A DNA stretch of 64,000 nt from Clostridia bacterium UC5.1-1D10 (GTDB taxonomy: Bacteria; Bacillota; Clostridia; Lachnospirales; Anaerotignaceae): assembly GCA_001304995.1 (NCBI GenBank), contig BBZU01000007.1:1-64000 (forward strand), in the 5' to 3' direction. Positions 36,911 to 46,126 of this stretch are shown here, in pieces; position 1 is the stretch's first letter; each line of letters starts with the position of its first letter. The translations under genes and the position numbers were made by a program. A model generated the notes under the pieces. It saw nothing but the letters and a program-made list of their open reading frames with translations. It was not told the DNA's origin and did no database searches.

Positions 36911-37716
36911 TCAAACTCATTGTGTCCGATATGGACGGTACGTTATTGAACGACGAGAAACAGATAGATAAACGCATTTATGACCTTTTGCCCAAAATGC
37001 GGGAGGAAGGCATCCGCTTTGTGGTGGCAAGCGGCAGACAGTATCCCTCATTGGCAAGGGATTTTCAAGAGCATTTGCCGGAAATCACCGTCATTGCGGA
37101 AAACGGCGCCTTTGTGGTGCAGGATGGAAAAGAACTGTATTTCAAAGGCATGAACGAGAAACAAATTGCCCATAGTCTGGATATTATAGAAACATTACCG
37201 GAAACAGAAGGGCTGGTCTGTGCGAAATACTGCTGTTATACAACAAGTCAGGAGGTATATGGCCTCCTTGCCAGCCCCAAATTCCATTATGACTGTGAAT
37301 TGGTGGACGACCTGTACAAAATGACAGATGGCGTCACAAAGGTTTCCCTGATGGTTTACGGAAACAGCACCACACAGTCCTGTTATGACGCTATGCATCC
37401 CCAGATGCCGGAGGAAATGACGTTGGTTATTTCCGGTGACGCTTGTCTGGATACGGGTATCAAAGGGGTCACAAAAGGCAGCGCATTGGCAGCCTTACAG
37501 GAAATGTGGGGCATTTCGCCGGAAGAAACACTGGTGTTCGGTGACCAGTTCAATGACGTGGAAATGTTCGATCAGGCTTATTACAGCTATGCCATGGAAA
37601 ATGCTACGGACGGCGTGAAAGAAAGAGCCCGTTTTGTGGCAGGAAATAATAACAACGGCGCCGTTGTCGACACCATTTGCCGACTGACGGGTCTGACCAT
37701 AGAAGGAGAACTATGA
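36907..37716 (+). CDS. Cof-type HAD-IIB family hydrolase
   Basis: A 269-aa phosphatase-like HAD enzyme with all four motifs intact: DMDGTLLND (nucleophile Asp), VVASGRQ, Lys in GVTKGSAL and FGDQFNDVEMF. Such enzymes act on sugar phosphates, flavin or thiamine phosphates; the substrate is unknown. It overlaps its neighbours by 4 bp on both sides. Confidence 0.9.
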   Translation: MIKLIVSDMDGTLLNDEKQIDKRIYDLLPKMREEGIRFVVASGRQYPSLARDFQEHLPEITVIAENGAFVVQDGKELYFKGMNEKQIAHSLDIIETLPETEGLVCAKYCCYTTSQEVYGLLASPKFHYDCELVDDLYKMTDGVTKVSLMVYGNSTTQSCYDAMHPQMPEEMTLVISGDACLDTGIKGVTKGSALAALQEMWGISPEETLVFGDQFNDVEMFDQAYYSYAMENATDGVKERARFVAGNNNNGAVVDTICRLTGLTIEGEL

Positions 37717-39010
37717 AAAAGATAGCAAGCTACGCCTTAGGGTGTAAAGTCAATCAGTACGAAAGCGAAGCCATCGCCGAACTCTTTGCGGAAAAGGGCT
37801 ATGAAGTGGTTTCCGTAGACGATGCGGCGGATGTGTATATCATCAACACCTGTACGGTGACAAATTTCGGGGATAAGAAATCCCGTCAGCTCATCCGTAA
37901 GGTGAAACGCCAGAATGAAAACGCCATTGTTGCCGTTGTGGGCTGTTATGCCCAGACTGCGCCGGAAGAACTGGCAGCGGTGCATGGTGTGAATCTGGTC
38001 ATCGGCACCAAGGATAAGAGTAAAATCGTGGAATTGGTGGAAGACTATCAGGCAGAACAGGGCGTGCAGAATTATGTGACAGACATTATGCACGAACGTG
38101 TTTTTGAACCACTGGAAATCAAGAAACTGGCAAACCGCACCAGAGCTTATCTGAAAATTCAGGATGGATGCAGCCAGTTCTGTTCCTACTGTATCATTCC
38201 TTATGCCCGCGGCCCCATCCGCAGCCGTCAGCCTGAAGACGTTATCGCAGAAGTAAAACGTCTGGCGGAAAATGGCTTCAAAGAAGTGGTGCTCACAGGC
38301 ATCCATGTGGCAAGTTACGGCAAGGATTTGAAAACCATTACCCTGACAGACATCATCCGTCAGGTACATGAAGTGGAAGGTATTGAACGCATCCGTTTCA
38401 GTTCCATTGAGCCCAACGTGGTGACAGAGGAATTTGCGGCGGCTATGGCGGAATTGCCTAAGGTTTGTGACCATTTCCATTTGTCCCTCCAGAGCGGCTG
38501 TGACAAGACTTTGAAGGAAATGAACCGCAAATACGATACAGAAAAATATCGTCAGGCGGCGGCCCTCCTGCGAAAATATCTGCCGGATGTGGCAATCACC
38601 ACAGACATCATCGTGGGCTCCCCGGGGAAACAGAAGAAGATTATCAGGCAAGCCGTGCTTTTGCGGAAGAAATCGGTTTTTCCAAAATCCATGTATTCCC
38701 TTATTCCCCTAAAAAAGGCACTCCCGCGGCGGCAAGAAAAGATCAGCTGCAAAACGCTGTGAAACAGGAACGAAGCCACGACCTGATTACCGTCAGCGAC
38801 CGTATGACAGACGCCTTTTTGCAGAAGCATGTGGGCAAGGTAATGCCTGTTCTCTTTGAACGGTGCGTTGGGGACGATGTCTATGAAGGACATACCACAA
38901 ACTATATGAAAGTCCACGCAAGAAGTACAAAAGACCTGTCTAACGTCATTGCGGATACAAAAATCCTCTCTGTGGCGGAAGAAATGGCTTTTGGCGAAGT
39001 GGAGGCATAA
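37713..39010 (+). CDS. mtaB: tRNA (t6A37) methylthiotransferase MtaB, frame broken once
   Basis: A radical-SAM enzyme converting t6A37 to ms2t6A37 in tRNA. The N-terminal UPF0004 domain (ALGCKVNQYESEAI, NTCTVTNFGDKKSR, VVGCYAQ) is followed by the radical-SAM CxxxCxxC (C153, C157, C160) and a C-terminal TRAM domain. The frame breaks near 38618-38623, where GGCTCCCC should read GGCTTCCCC to give VGFPGETEEDY. Reconstructed length is 432 aa. With tcdA, the window holds two genes acting on tRNA position 37. Confidence 0.92.
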
Positions 39011-39048
39011 ATCCCATTTTTTGTAATATTTATGTAAGGAAAGAACGG

Positions 39049-39077
39049 TTGCAATCCGTTCTGGTTTATATTATCAT
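39049..39077 (+). promoter_or_regulatory. Promoter of the ireB-ruvX-DUF1292 operon
   Basis: TTGCAA (39049-39054), a 17-bp spacer and TATCAT (39072-39077). Confidence 0.65.
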
Positions 39078-39137
39078 GGAAGAATAGAATTTGTTTGTAG
39101 GCAGCAAGCATGTGCTGTGGAACGGAGCGTGATACAC

Positions 39138-39401
39138 ATGAGCAATAACATCAATGAAACACAATATTTCGGCAGAACGGGCAAGGAACCCGAAAATGAA
39201 GCAAAAAGAATCCTGATTTCCGTCAGCACGGCACTGCGGGAGAAGGGCTACAACCCTGTCAACCAGATTGTGGGCTATATCCTTTCCGGTGACCCCACTT
39301 ATATCACCAGCTATCTCAACGCCAGAGCCATGATTCGTAAACTGGAACGTGATGAACTGCTGGAAGAATTGGTAAAAGATTATCTGGACAGAAACGAGTA
39401 A
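39138..39401 (+). CDS. ireB: IreB family regulatory phosphoprotein (UPF0297)
   Basis: An 87-aa protein matching UPF0297/IreB ([60 protein letters not shown]). IreB of Enterococcus is a substrate of the IreK Ser/Thr kinase and limits cephalosporin resistance. The start at 39138 follows ACGGAGCGTG. It heads the conserved ireB-ruvX-DUF1292 run. Confidence 0.92.
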   Translation: MSNNINETQYFGRTGKEPENEAKRILISVSTALREKGYNPVNQIVGYILSGDPTYITSYLNARAMIRKLERDELLEELVKDYLDRNE

Positions 39402-39416
39402 GAAAGAGGCATCGAT

Positions 39417-39839
39417 TTGCGTATATTAGGTTTGGACTTCGGTGATAAGACCATCGGCGTGGCAGTAAGCGATCCCCTGGGCTGGACAGCACAGGGCGTG
39501 GAAATCATCAAGCGGGATAACCCCCAGGAATTCAAAAAATGCATGCGCCGTCTGGCAGAAATCATCGAACAGTATCAGGTGGATACCATCGTTTTGGGCT
39601 ATCCCAAAAATCTGGATAACTCCGAAGGGGAACGGTGCGAGAAAACAAAGGTCTTTGAGGCGAAAATCAAAGGCAGATACCCCAAAATCCCTGTGGTGCT
39701 CTGGGACGAGCGTTTCAGCACCATTGCGGCGGAGCGTGCCCTGCGCATGGCAGACCTGAGCCACGATAAAAGAAAGAGCGTCATTGACAAAATGGCGGCA
39801 GTACACATTTTGCAGGGGTATCTGGACAGCAAGCAGTAA
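39417..39839 (+). CDS. ruvX: Putative pre-16S rRNA nuclease / Holliday junction resolvase RuvX (YqgF)
   Basis: A 140-aa RNase H-fold nuclease. The N-terminal RILGLDFGDKTIGVAVSDPL motif, the VLGYPKNLDNSEGERC loop and WDERFSTIAAERAL near the active site are typical. It starts with TTG, 15 bp after ireB and behind AAAGAGG. It is required for 16S rRNA 5' processing in E. coli. Confidence 0.94.
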   Translation: MRILGLDFGDKTIGVAVSDPLGWTAQGVEIIKRDNPQEFKKCMRRLAEIIEQYQVDTIVLGYPKNLDNSEGERCEKTKVFEAKIKGRYPKIPVVLWDERFSTIAAERALRMADLSHDKRKSVIDKMAAVHILQGYLDSKQ

Positions 39840-39865
39840 GCCCCCAGAAAGAAACGGAGAAGAAC

Positions 39866-40171
39866 ATGAGCGATATTTTTGAAGAAGCAGAAGAACTGGA
39901 ATTTGAAATCGTGACCATGACCGACGAGGATGGCACAGATGTGGAATTTTCCATTATTGATAATGTAGCCAGCGGCACAGACCGTTACCTGCTGGTGGTA
40001 GAAACAGAAAAAATGGACGAGGATGAAACACAGGCTTTGATCCTCAAAGAAGTGGCAATCGACGCCAACGACATCACATACGAAATGGTGGAAGACGACG
40101 CGGAATTTGACCGTGTGGCAGAACTCTTTGCTCAGAAAGGTGAAGATTACGAAGTTTCCATCGACGACTGA
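39866..40171 (+). CDS. DUF1292 family protein
   Basis: A 101-aa very acidic protein of the DUF1292 family (TMTDEDGTDVEFSIIDNV, YLLVVETEKMDEDETQALIL). The function is unknown. It regularly follows ruvX in Bacillota, as here (27 bp downstream). AACGGAGAAG precedes the start. Confidence 0.88.
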   Translation: MSDIFEEAEELEFEIVTMTDEDGTDVEFSIIDNVASGTDRYLLVVETEKMDEDETQALILKEVAIDANDITYEMVEDDAEFDRVAELFAQKGEDYEVSIDD

Positions 40172-40183
40172 TTTAGAATGGAC

Positions 40184-40212
40184 AGGGTGAAAGGCTCTCT
40201 GGCACCCTTTTC
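40184..40212 (+). terminator. Weak terminator after DUF1292
   Basis: AGGGTG pairs with CACCCT followed by TTTT. The rest of the gap to rnjA (40213-40445) is AT-rich, with no further feature that I can support. Confidence 0.5.
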
Positions 40213-40445
40213 AATATATGTGCGGATAAAAAAGCGAACAGAAACGAAAAAGCAGAAAACTGACTTTGGAGAAAAATGGGACGTGAATTGTTTTTCGGGG
40301 AAGGACAGGATTGCCTGCTCTTTTTGTGCTTGTCTGAAAAAGGGAAAACTGGACAGGTTTTGTTTTTGTGTTTAAAGCAGACTTTTTTACGCCATACTAG
40401 CTTTTAGAAATGGATTACATAAAACGATAAAAAGGAGGTGTGTTT

Positions 40446-42127
40446 TTGGCAAACAGAAGATCGAAGCCCAAAACAAGGCTGAAAGTTATCGCTTTGGGCG
40501 GTCTGGAAGAGATCGGGAAGAATATGACCGTACTGGAATACGGCAACGATATCATCATCATCGACTGTGGCCTGGCGTTCCCCGAGGACGATATGCTGGG
40601 CATTGACCTGGTTATTCCGGATATTACCTATTTGGCAAAGAACGTAGAAAAAATCAGAGGCATCGTGCTGACTCACGGTCACGAAGACCACATCGGCGCA
40701 CTGCCTTATGTACTGAAACAATTGAAAGTGCCTGTATTCGGCACACTGCTGACACTGGGTCTGTTGGAAAATAAGCTCAGAGAGCATAAAATGCTGGATA
40801 AAACCACACTGCATACTGTTGTGCCCGGCGAAAAAGTAAAACTGGGGGAAATGGTGGTGGAATTCATCCATACAAACCATTCCATCGCTGACTCTGTGGC
40901 ACTGGCAATCCAGACCCCTGTGGGTATGGTGATCCATACCGGGGACTTTAAGGTGGACTATACACCCATCGACGGGGATATCATCGACTTGCAGCGTTTT
41001 GCGGAACTGGGCAGTCAGGGCGTACTGCTCCTCATGAGCGACAGTACCAACGCAGAACGCAAAGGCTTTACCATGTCGGAAAAGAATGTAGGCAAGGTAT
41101 TTGAACGGATTTTCGAGGAAACCCCCAGAAACCGTATCATGGTTGCTACATTCTCCTCTAATATCCACCGTATCCAGCAGATCATCAATGCAGCGTATAT
41201 GTACGGCAGAAAAGTTGCCATCATCGGCAGAAGTATGGTAAACGCCGTAAAAACAGCATCTGAACTGGATTATCTGTGGGTTCCGCCCCGTACCCTCATT
41301 GACATCAACGAAATCAAGAACTATCGGGATGAACAGCTGGTTATCATCACCACAGGCAGCCAGGGCGAAACCATGTCTGCTCTGTCCCGTATTGCCAACA
41401 GTGAGCATAAACAGGTCAGCGTCAAGCCCGATGATAAAATCATTATCAGCGCATCTGCTATTCCCGGCAACGAAAAGAACGTGATCCGCGTGGTAAATGA
41501 ACTGCTGAAAAAAGGCGCAGATGTGGTATACGGCGGCATCGAAGACATTCACGTTTCCGGTCACGCCCGTCAGGAAGAGCTGAAGCTCATGCTTGCTCTG
41601 ACAAAACCTAAATTCTTTATGCCTGTTCATGGGGAATATATGCACCTGTCCAGCCATAGAGATCTTGCCATCAGCATGGGCATGGATAAGAAAAACATCT
41701 TCGTCAATAAACTGGGGGATGTGCTGGAACTGTCCAAAAACGAAGCCAAAGTCACAGGCACCGTACCTACCGGTCAGGTTATGGTAGACGGTCTGGGCGT
41801 TGGTGACGTTGGGAACATCGTACTTCGCGACAGAAAGCACCTGTCCGAGGACGGCCTCATGGTTGTGGTGGTTTCCATGGAAGAAGAAACCGGTCAGATT
41901 GTGGCAGGCCCCGATATCATTTCCCGTGGTTTTGTTTATGTTCGTGAATCCGAAGCCTCATGGACGGCGCAAGAGAAGTTGTCGTGAAAGCCCTGCAGGA
42001 ATGCGAAGAAAAGAACATCACCAGCTGGAACTATATCAAAAACCTCATCAAAGATACTTTGAAAAACTATATTTGGCAGAAAACAAAAAGAAGTCCCATG
42101 ATTCTGCCTATCATCATGGAAGTTTAA
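40446..42127 (+). CDS. rnjA: Ribonuclease J, frame broken near the 3' end
   Basis: A metallo-beta-lactamase-fold exo/endoribonuclease central to RNA decay in Gram-positives; 560 aa when reconstructed. The zinc motif LTHGHEDHIGALPY, the beta-CASP region (MVATFSSNIHRIQQI) and HVSGHARQEELKLML are clear. The start is TTG at 40446, set by AAAGGAGG (40431-40438). The frame breaks at 41952-41955, where GAA GCC should read GAA AGC CTC ATG (SLMDGAREVVVKAL), after which the normal C-terminus runs to 42127. Confidence 0.93.
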
Positions 42128-42135
42128 AGAAATAA

Positions 42136-42339
42136 AAAAGTCGGAAATTCTGAAAAGCAGATTTCCCTTAAGAAAACATCGTTTTTTCTGAATTCTTAAG
42201 AGAAACTGCGACGGCAGTCTTCAGAAGAAAATACGTCGACAAGATCATAAAAATAAGAAAGCTGAAATCCTTGTTATGAAAAAGGATTTCAGCTTTCTTT
42301 GTTTTCTTATGAAAATGTCCCAAAGAATTTCCGACTTTT
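42136..42339. repeat. Split terminator-like inverted repeat containing intergenic repeat copy C
   Basis: AAAAGTCGGAAATTCT (42136-42151) and its exact 16-bp complement (42324-42339) flank repeat copy C. Copy C runs from CTTAAGAAAACAT (42167) through TTCTTAAG (42200), the block ACTGCGACGGCAGTCTTC, and an 18-bp perfect hairpin (42255-42299) to GTTTTCTTATGAAAATG (42317). It follows rnjA directly and faces a convergent gene, so it also acts as a terminator region. Confidence 0.75.
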
Positions 42340-42343
42340 GTGA

Positions 42344-42910
42344 TTATTCAAATACACAGTCTTTGATGAGCACATTGCCAAATTTGCCGTCACAGACACC
42401 AACCAATGTGATGGCATCCCCTTCCTGCAATTCCATGACTTTTTCAATCTGTGCTTCATCAGAGAAATAACACTGTACAGAGGTGATGGCAAATTCTTCT
42501 CCGGCAAAGGTGATGTAAACTTCTTCCATAACATCTTTGCCGATGGAACCGACGGTGCCGCTGAGCCGCATGGTTTTTCCTTCATAAAGGGCATCCCCTT
42601 TGACTTCGTTTGCTTCATAGGAGGAAAGCAGATCCGCAGGAGAAATTTCCATGATTTCCACAGGTGCGGTTTCTTCTGTTTTGCCAGTATCTGATGGTGT
42701 GCTGTTTTCCGCAACAGGGGGATTTTCTCCAGAAGATGTCGGTTTTTCCTCGCCGCCTACAAGGGCGGAAAAAATCAGAAGGACAACAATGACCGCAATG
42801 ATCCATTTTGCCTTGCCGCCTTGTTTTTTGCCGCACTGTGGGCATACAGACGCCTTTTGGGGAATTTCACTCTGACAGAATTTACATTTCTTTGCTTTTG
42901 GTGTTTCCAT
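42344..42910 (-). CDS. Zinc-ribbon, single-span membrane protein with OB-fold (tRNA_anti-like) domain
   Basis: A 188-aa protein: an N-terminal zinc ribbon (CKFCQSEIPQKASVCPQCG), one membrane helix (about residues 35-53), a Ser/Pro/Thr linker and a C-terminal domain like the tRNA_anti-like OB-fold (LYEGKTMRLSGTVGSIGKDV, EGDAITLVGVCDGKFGNVLI) often found outside the membrane. The start at 42910 follows AAGGAGAGG. Function unknown. It is divergent from an XRE regulator and shares an inverted repeat with it. Confidence 0.75.
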   Translation of the reverse strand: METPKAKKCKFCQSEIPQKASVCPQCGKKQGGKAKWIIAVIVVLLIFSALVGGEEKPTSSGENPPVAENSTPSDTGKTEETAPVEIMEISPADLLSSYEANEVKGDALYEGKTMRLSGTVGSIGKDVMEEVYITFAGEEFAITSVQCYFSDEAQIEKVMELQEGDAITLVGVCDGKFGNVLIKDCVFE

Positions 42911-42943
42911 AGATTTCCTCTCCTTTTTGATATGAAATACATA

Positions 42944-42964
42944 ATGTTGCATCTTTAGCAACAT
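42944..42964. promoter_or_regulatory. Inverted repeat between the OB-fold gene and the XRE gene
   Basis: ATGTTGC, 7 bp, GCAACAT: a perfect 7-bp dyad in a divergent promoter region, a likely binding site for the adjacent XRE regulator. Confidence 0.55.
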
Positions 42965-43017
42965 CATAAGACAAAACACATGGTAATGTCAAGAAAAAAT
43001 GAGGGGGACTGTGCGCC

Positions 43018-43269
43018 ATGAAAATATACGAATATGACGGGAAGAAAAATATCTGTGGGGAACAAATCCGAAAAATTCGTATGGAAAAGAAGGTATCACA
43101 GGCAGCATTGTCCCGGGCTTTGCAGTTGGAAGGCATCACCATTGACCGCTATTCCATTTGCCGTATGGAAAAAGGCGAGCGTTTCATCGCGGATTATGAA
43201 TTAATCAAAATCGCCGGGATATTGGGGGTACCGGTTGCTTTCTTTTTTCCCGATGAGGAGGACAAATAG
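43018..43269 (+). CDS. XRE family helix-turn-helix regulator
   Basis: An 83-aa protein that is essentially one HTH_3 domain (GEQIRKIRMEKKVSQAALSR, SICRMEKGERFIADYELIKI). It probably binds the dyad at 42944-42964 and controls the divergent membrane protein and itself; that is inference from position. The start has GAGGGGGAC upstream. Confidence 0.82.
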   Translation: MKIYEYDGKKNICGEQIRKIRMEKKVSQAALSRALQLEGITIDRYSICRMEKGERFIADYELIKIAGILGVPVAFFFPDEEDK

Positions 43270-43381
43270 GTTTTATTTAGAATAGCACAGGAATATTTTG
43301 GAATTTCCCCTAAAATAGGGGAGAATTGTGGTATTTTTAAGATATCATAAAAATAAAAACCATCAAAAGGGGGCTTTTGAC

Positions 43382-44110
43382 ATGAAATTCCAAAGAATCA
43401 AAGATGTATGTTTAGGGGCAACGGTGGCTGCTCTTGTTATGGGTGCAGCGCCTGCCGCTTACGCTAAGGTGGCAAACATGGACATTCCTGTTATGTTTAA
43501 CAACATTAAAATCGTTGTAGACGGGAAAGAACTGAAAACAGACAAAGAACCTTTTATCTATGAAGGGACTACATATCTGCCTGTCCGTGCCGTTGGGGAA
43601 GCCGTAGGGAAAAACGTTACATGGGATGCTGCTTCCAAAACCGTTATTTTAGGGGAAACAGAACAAAAAGAAACAGAGCAAACAGAAACAGAACAAAAAG
43701 AACCGGAACAGCCGGAAGAAACCGCTTCTGACGATGACAGCAGACTGGGGGAACTTGCCAGCAAACCCAGCACCAATGTCAATAATATGAAAATCCAGTG
43801 TACCGGTGTTAGAGAATCCGCCGGATATATCGACGGTATTGAAGTGGATTTCAAGTTCACCAATAACAGTGACTTGGAACAGACTGTCGTGCTGGACAGC
43901 TTAGAGGTGAATAACAAAGAAGTGGAAGGTTATCTCTATGCAAATGTTTTGGGTGACAGAGAAGAAACAGACCGTTTGACCATTGAGGACAGCGATTTGA
44001 AACGTGCTGGTATTGACAAGATCTATAATATTAGTGTAGTATTCCGTGTATATAACCATGACGATTGGGATGACGTAACTACAAACGAAATGATCATGAA
44101 TTTTAATTAA
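43382..44110 (+). CDS. Secreted protein with copper amine oxidase N-terminal-like domain
   Basis: A 242-aa exported protein. A signal peptide ends near AYAKVA (about residues 25-29). Residues 30-90 match the copper-amine-oxidase N-terminal (stalk) domain common in Gram-positive secreted proteins (IKIVVDGKELKT, FIYEGTTYLPVRAVGEAVGK). A Glu/Gln/Thr-rich linker made of ETEQ-type repeats leads to an unrecognised beta-rich C-terminal domain. The start at 43382 follows AAAGGGGGC. Confidence 0.8.
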   Translation: MKFQRIKDVCLGATVAALVMGAAPAAYAKVANMDIPVMFNNIKIVVDGKELKTDKEPFIYEGTTYLPVRAVGEAVGKNVTWDAASKTVILGETEQKETEQTETEQKEPEQPEETASDDDSRLGELASKPSTNVNNMKIQCTGVRESAGYIDGIEVDFKFTNNSDLEQTVVLDSLEVNNKEVEGYLYANVLGDREETDRLTIEDSDLKRAGIDKIYNISVVFRVYNHDDWDDVTTNEMIMNFN

Positions 44111-44118
44111 ACACAAGA

Positions 44119-44150
44119 CCCCCGATTGGTTTCCAGTCGGGGGCTTTTTT
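44119..44150 (+). terminator. Terminator after the secreted protein
   Basis: CCCCCGATTGG pairs with CCAGTCGGGGG, then T9. Confidence 0.85.
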
Positions 44151-44171
44151 TTTCAAAAGGAGAGAAGAACC

Positions 44172-45296
44172 ATGCAGTCCGTTGGGGAAATCAAAGAAAT
44201 ATTAAGCAGCTGTCCCGTGGAAAAACTGCCGGAAGTTTTGCCGGAATTTGCCGCCGACAGCCGCAAAGGCGTCCAGAGCCTTGTGACCCGTTTCCAGAAG
44301 AAATACGACGCATATTTGGCGGAGTTGGAACGGCTGGAAACATTGCTGACCTATGAGCGGGAATGTTATGCCAATGGCTTTGAACTGGTGGCAGGCATTG
44401 ACGAAGTGGGCAGAGGCCCCCTTGCCGGCCCTGTGGTGGCAGCGGCGGTGATTCTGCCCAAAAACTGCAAGATTGCTGGTGTCAATGACTCCAAAAAACT
44501 CTCTGCCCAGAAACGGGAGGAGCTTTGCGAAATCATCAAAGAACAGGCAGTGGCTTGGGCTGTGGGTGTGGTTTCCAACGAACGCATTGACGAAATCAAT
44601 ATTTTGCAGGCAACTTATGAAGCTATGCGGGAAGCCCTTTCCAAATTGGAAGTACAGCCGGACTTTATTCTTGCGGACGCAGTGACCATTCCCAAGGTAT
44701 CCACACCTCAGAAAGGCATCATCAAAGGGGATGCTAAGAGCATTTCCATCGGTGCCGCCAGCATTGTGGCAAAGGTCACCAGAGATGCCATGATGGAAGC
44801 CATGGCGGAAATCTATCCCCATTACGATTTTGCTTCCAATAAAGGTTACGGCTCCCAGAAACATCTGGCAGGCATTGCCCAGTATGGCATCTGCCCCATC
44901 CATCGCCGGACATTCGTGAAGAATTTTCTCAAAGAAGATGCCACACCTAAGGCAACAGGCAACCGGGGCGAACTCCTTGCCGCAAGGGAAATGAAGAAAA
45001 TGGGCTATGAAATTCTTGCTCAGAATTACCGCAAACCCAGCGGAGAAATTGACATCATTGCCCAGAAAGATGGTATACTGGTATTTACAGAGGTAAAAAC
45101 AAGAACCAGTACCGCTTACGGCACTCCTGCGGAAGCCGTAGACCGCCGGAAGCAGGCGCACATCATCGAAACGGCACTGGCTTATCTGGCGGAAACCGGG
45201 GACGCAGACAGGGACTGCCGTTTTGATGTGGCAGAAATTTTGGAAGAAGATGGAATGAAATATTTCCGATATATCGAAAACGCCTTTGAGGCATAA
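44172..45296 (+). CDS. rnhB: Ribonuclease HII fused to a YraN (UPF0102) nuclease-like domain
   Basis: A 374-aa single ORF. Residues 1 to about 255 are RNase HII, which removes ribonucleotides from DNA: GIDEVGRGPLAGP with the catalytic Asp/Glu, NDSKKLS, ADAVTIP and HYDFASNKGYGSQKH. Residues from about 260 are a full UPF0102/YraN domain (TGNRGELLAAREMKKMGYEI, SGEIDIIAQKDG, FTEVKTRTS), a restriction-endonuclease-like fold. In most Bacillota these are two adjacent genes. Here the join (KEDATPKATGNRGE) is in frame without any homopolymer, so it looks real. The start follows AAAAGGAGAG. pgeF starts 13 bp downstream. Confidence 0.85.
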   Translation: MQSVGEIKEILSSCPVEKLPEVLPEFAADSRKGVQSLVTRFQKKYDAYLAELERLETLLTYERECYANGFELVAGIDEVGRGPLAGPVVAAAVILPKNCKIAGVNDSKKLSAQKREELCEIIKEQAVAWAVGVVSNERIDEINILQATYEAMREALSKLEVQPDFILADAVTIPKVSTPQKGIIKGDAKSISIGAASIVAKVTRDAMMEAMAEIYPHYDFASNKGYGSQKHLAGIAQYGICPIHRRTFVKNFLKEDATPKATGNRGELLAAREMKKMGYEILAQNYRKPSGEIDIIAQKDGILVFTEVKTRTSTAYGTPAEAVDRRKQAHIIETALAYLAETGDADRDCRFDVAEILEEDGMKYFRYIENAFEA

Positions 45297-45309
45297 AGGA
45301 GGAAGAAAC

Positions 45310-46116
45310 TTGCAGATTGTAAAAAAAGGTGATGTGGAACTGATCACATTCGATAATCTGACCCAGACAGGCATGGTGAAACATGGCTTCACCACCCGTC
45401 ACGGCGGCGTCAGCACAGGCTATTACGGCACCATGAACATGGGATTTTCCAGAGGGGAAGACAGAGCCCCTGTGGCGGAAAATTACCGCATTTTGGCAAG
45501 GGCGCTGGAGCTGGACGAAAACGCCTTTGTGGCAACCCAGCAGACCCATACCACAAACGTACTGAAAGTGACAGCCAAAGACAAAGGATGCGGCGTCACA
45601 AAGGACAGAACCTATCACGACATCGACGGTTTGATGACAAATGAAACAGGCATCAATCTGGTGATTTTCGGGGCAGACTGCGTGCCCGTATTCCTGCTGG
45701 ATACCAAAAACAAAGCCATTGGTCTGGCACACTGCGGCTGGAAAGGCACTGCCGACCGTATGGCAGAAAAATTTGTACAGGAAATGATGGCGGCTTATGG
45801 CACAAACCCCAAGGATATTGTGGCAGCCATTGGCCCTTCTATTGGGAAATGCTGTTTCCAGGTGGATGACCCTGTGGTAAATCTGTTCCGGAAACAGATT
45901 GCCTTTGCAGAGGACATCATTTTTGATGACCCCACAGAAGAAGGCAAATACAAAATCGACCTGTGGGAAACCAACCGCAGACTGCTGGCGGAAATGGGCG
46001 TGGAAAACATTGAGATTTCCGGTCTTTGCACCATGTGTGACACAGAACGGTTCTACTCCCATCGGAAAATGCGGGAAAATCGCGGCGTTATGGCTGGGGT
46101 TATGACACTGCTGTAA
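45310..46116 (+). CDS. pgeF: Purine nucleoside phosphorylase / laccase-domain protein PgeF (YfiH)
   Basis: A 268-aa multicopper-oxidase-like (laccase) domain protein. The zinc-site residues are in ATQQTHTTNV, GADCVPVFLLD and AHCGWKGT, and IGPSIGKCCFQV follows. Family members act as adenosine/guanosine phosphorylases or peptidoglycan-editing factors. TTG at 45310 is the start, set by AAAGGAGG (45298-45305). It is likely co-transcribed with the rnhB-yraN fusion. Confidence 0.9.
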   Translation: MQIVKKGDVELITFDNLTQTGMVKHGFTTRHGGVSTGYYGTMNMGFSRGEDRAPVAENYRILARALELDENAFVATQQTHTTNVLKVTAKDKGCGVTKDRTYHDIDGLMTNETGINLVIFGADCVPVFLLDTKNKAIGLAHCGWKGTADRMAEKFVQEMMAAYGTNPKDIVAAIGPSIGKCCFQVDDPVVNLFRKQIAFAEDIIFDDPTEEGKYKIDLWETNRRLLAEMGVENIEISGLCTMCDTERFYSHRKMRENRGVMAGVMTLL

Positions 46117-46126
46117 AAAGACAGAA

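Noticed and set aside
36907-37716. HAD gene as another pseudo-enzyme
   Set aside because: All four catalytic motifs are intact, unlike the HAD domain at 1881-3251.
40404-41840. 478-aa minus-strand ORF opposite rnjA
   Set aside because: A shadow of rnjA; no start signals or domain.
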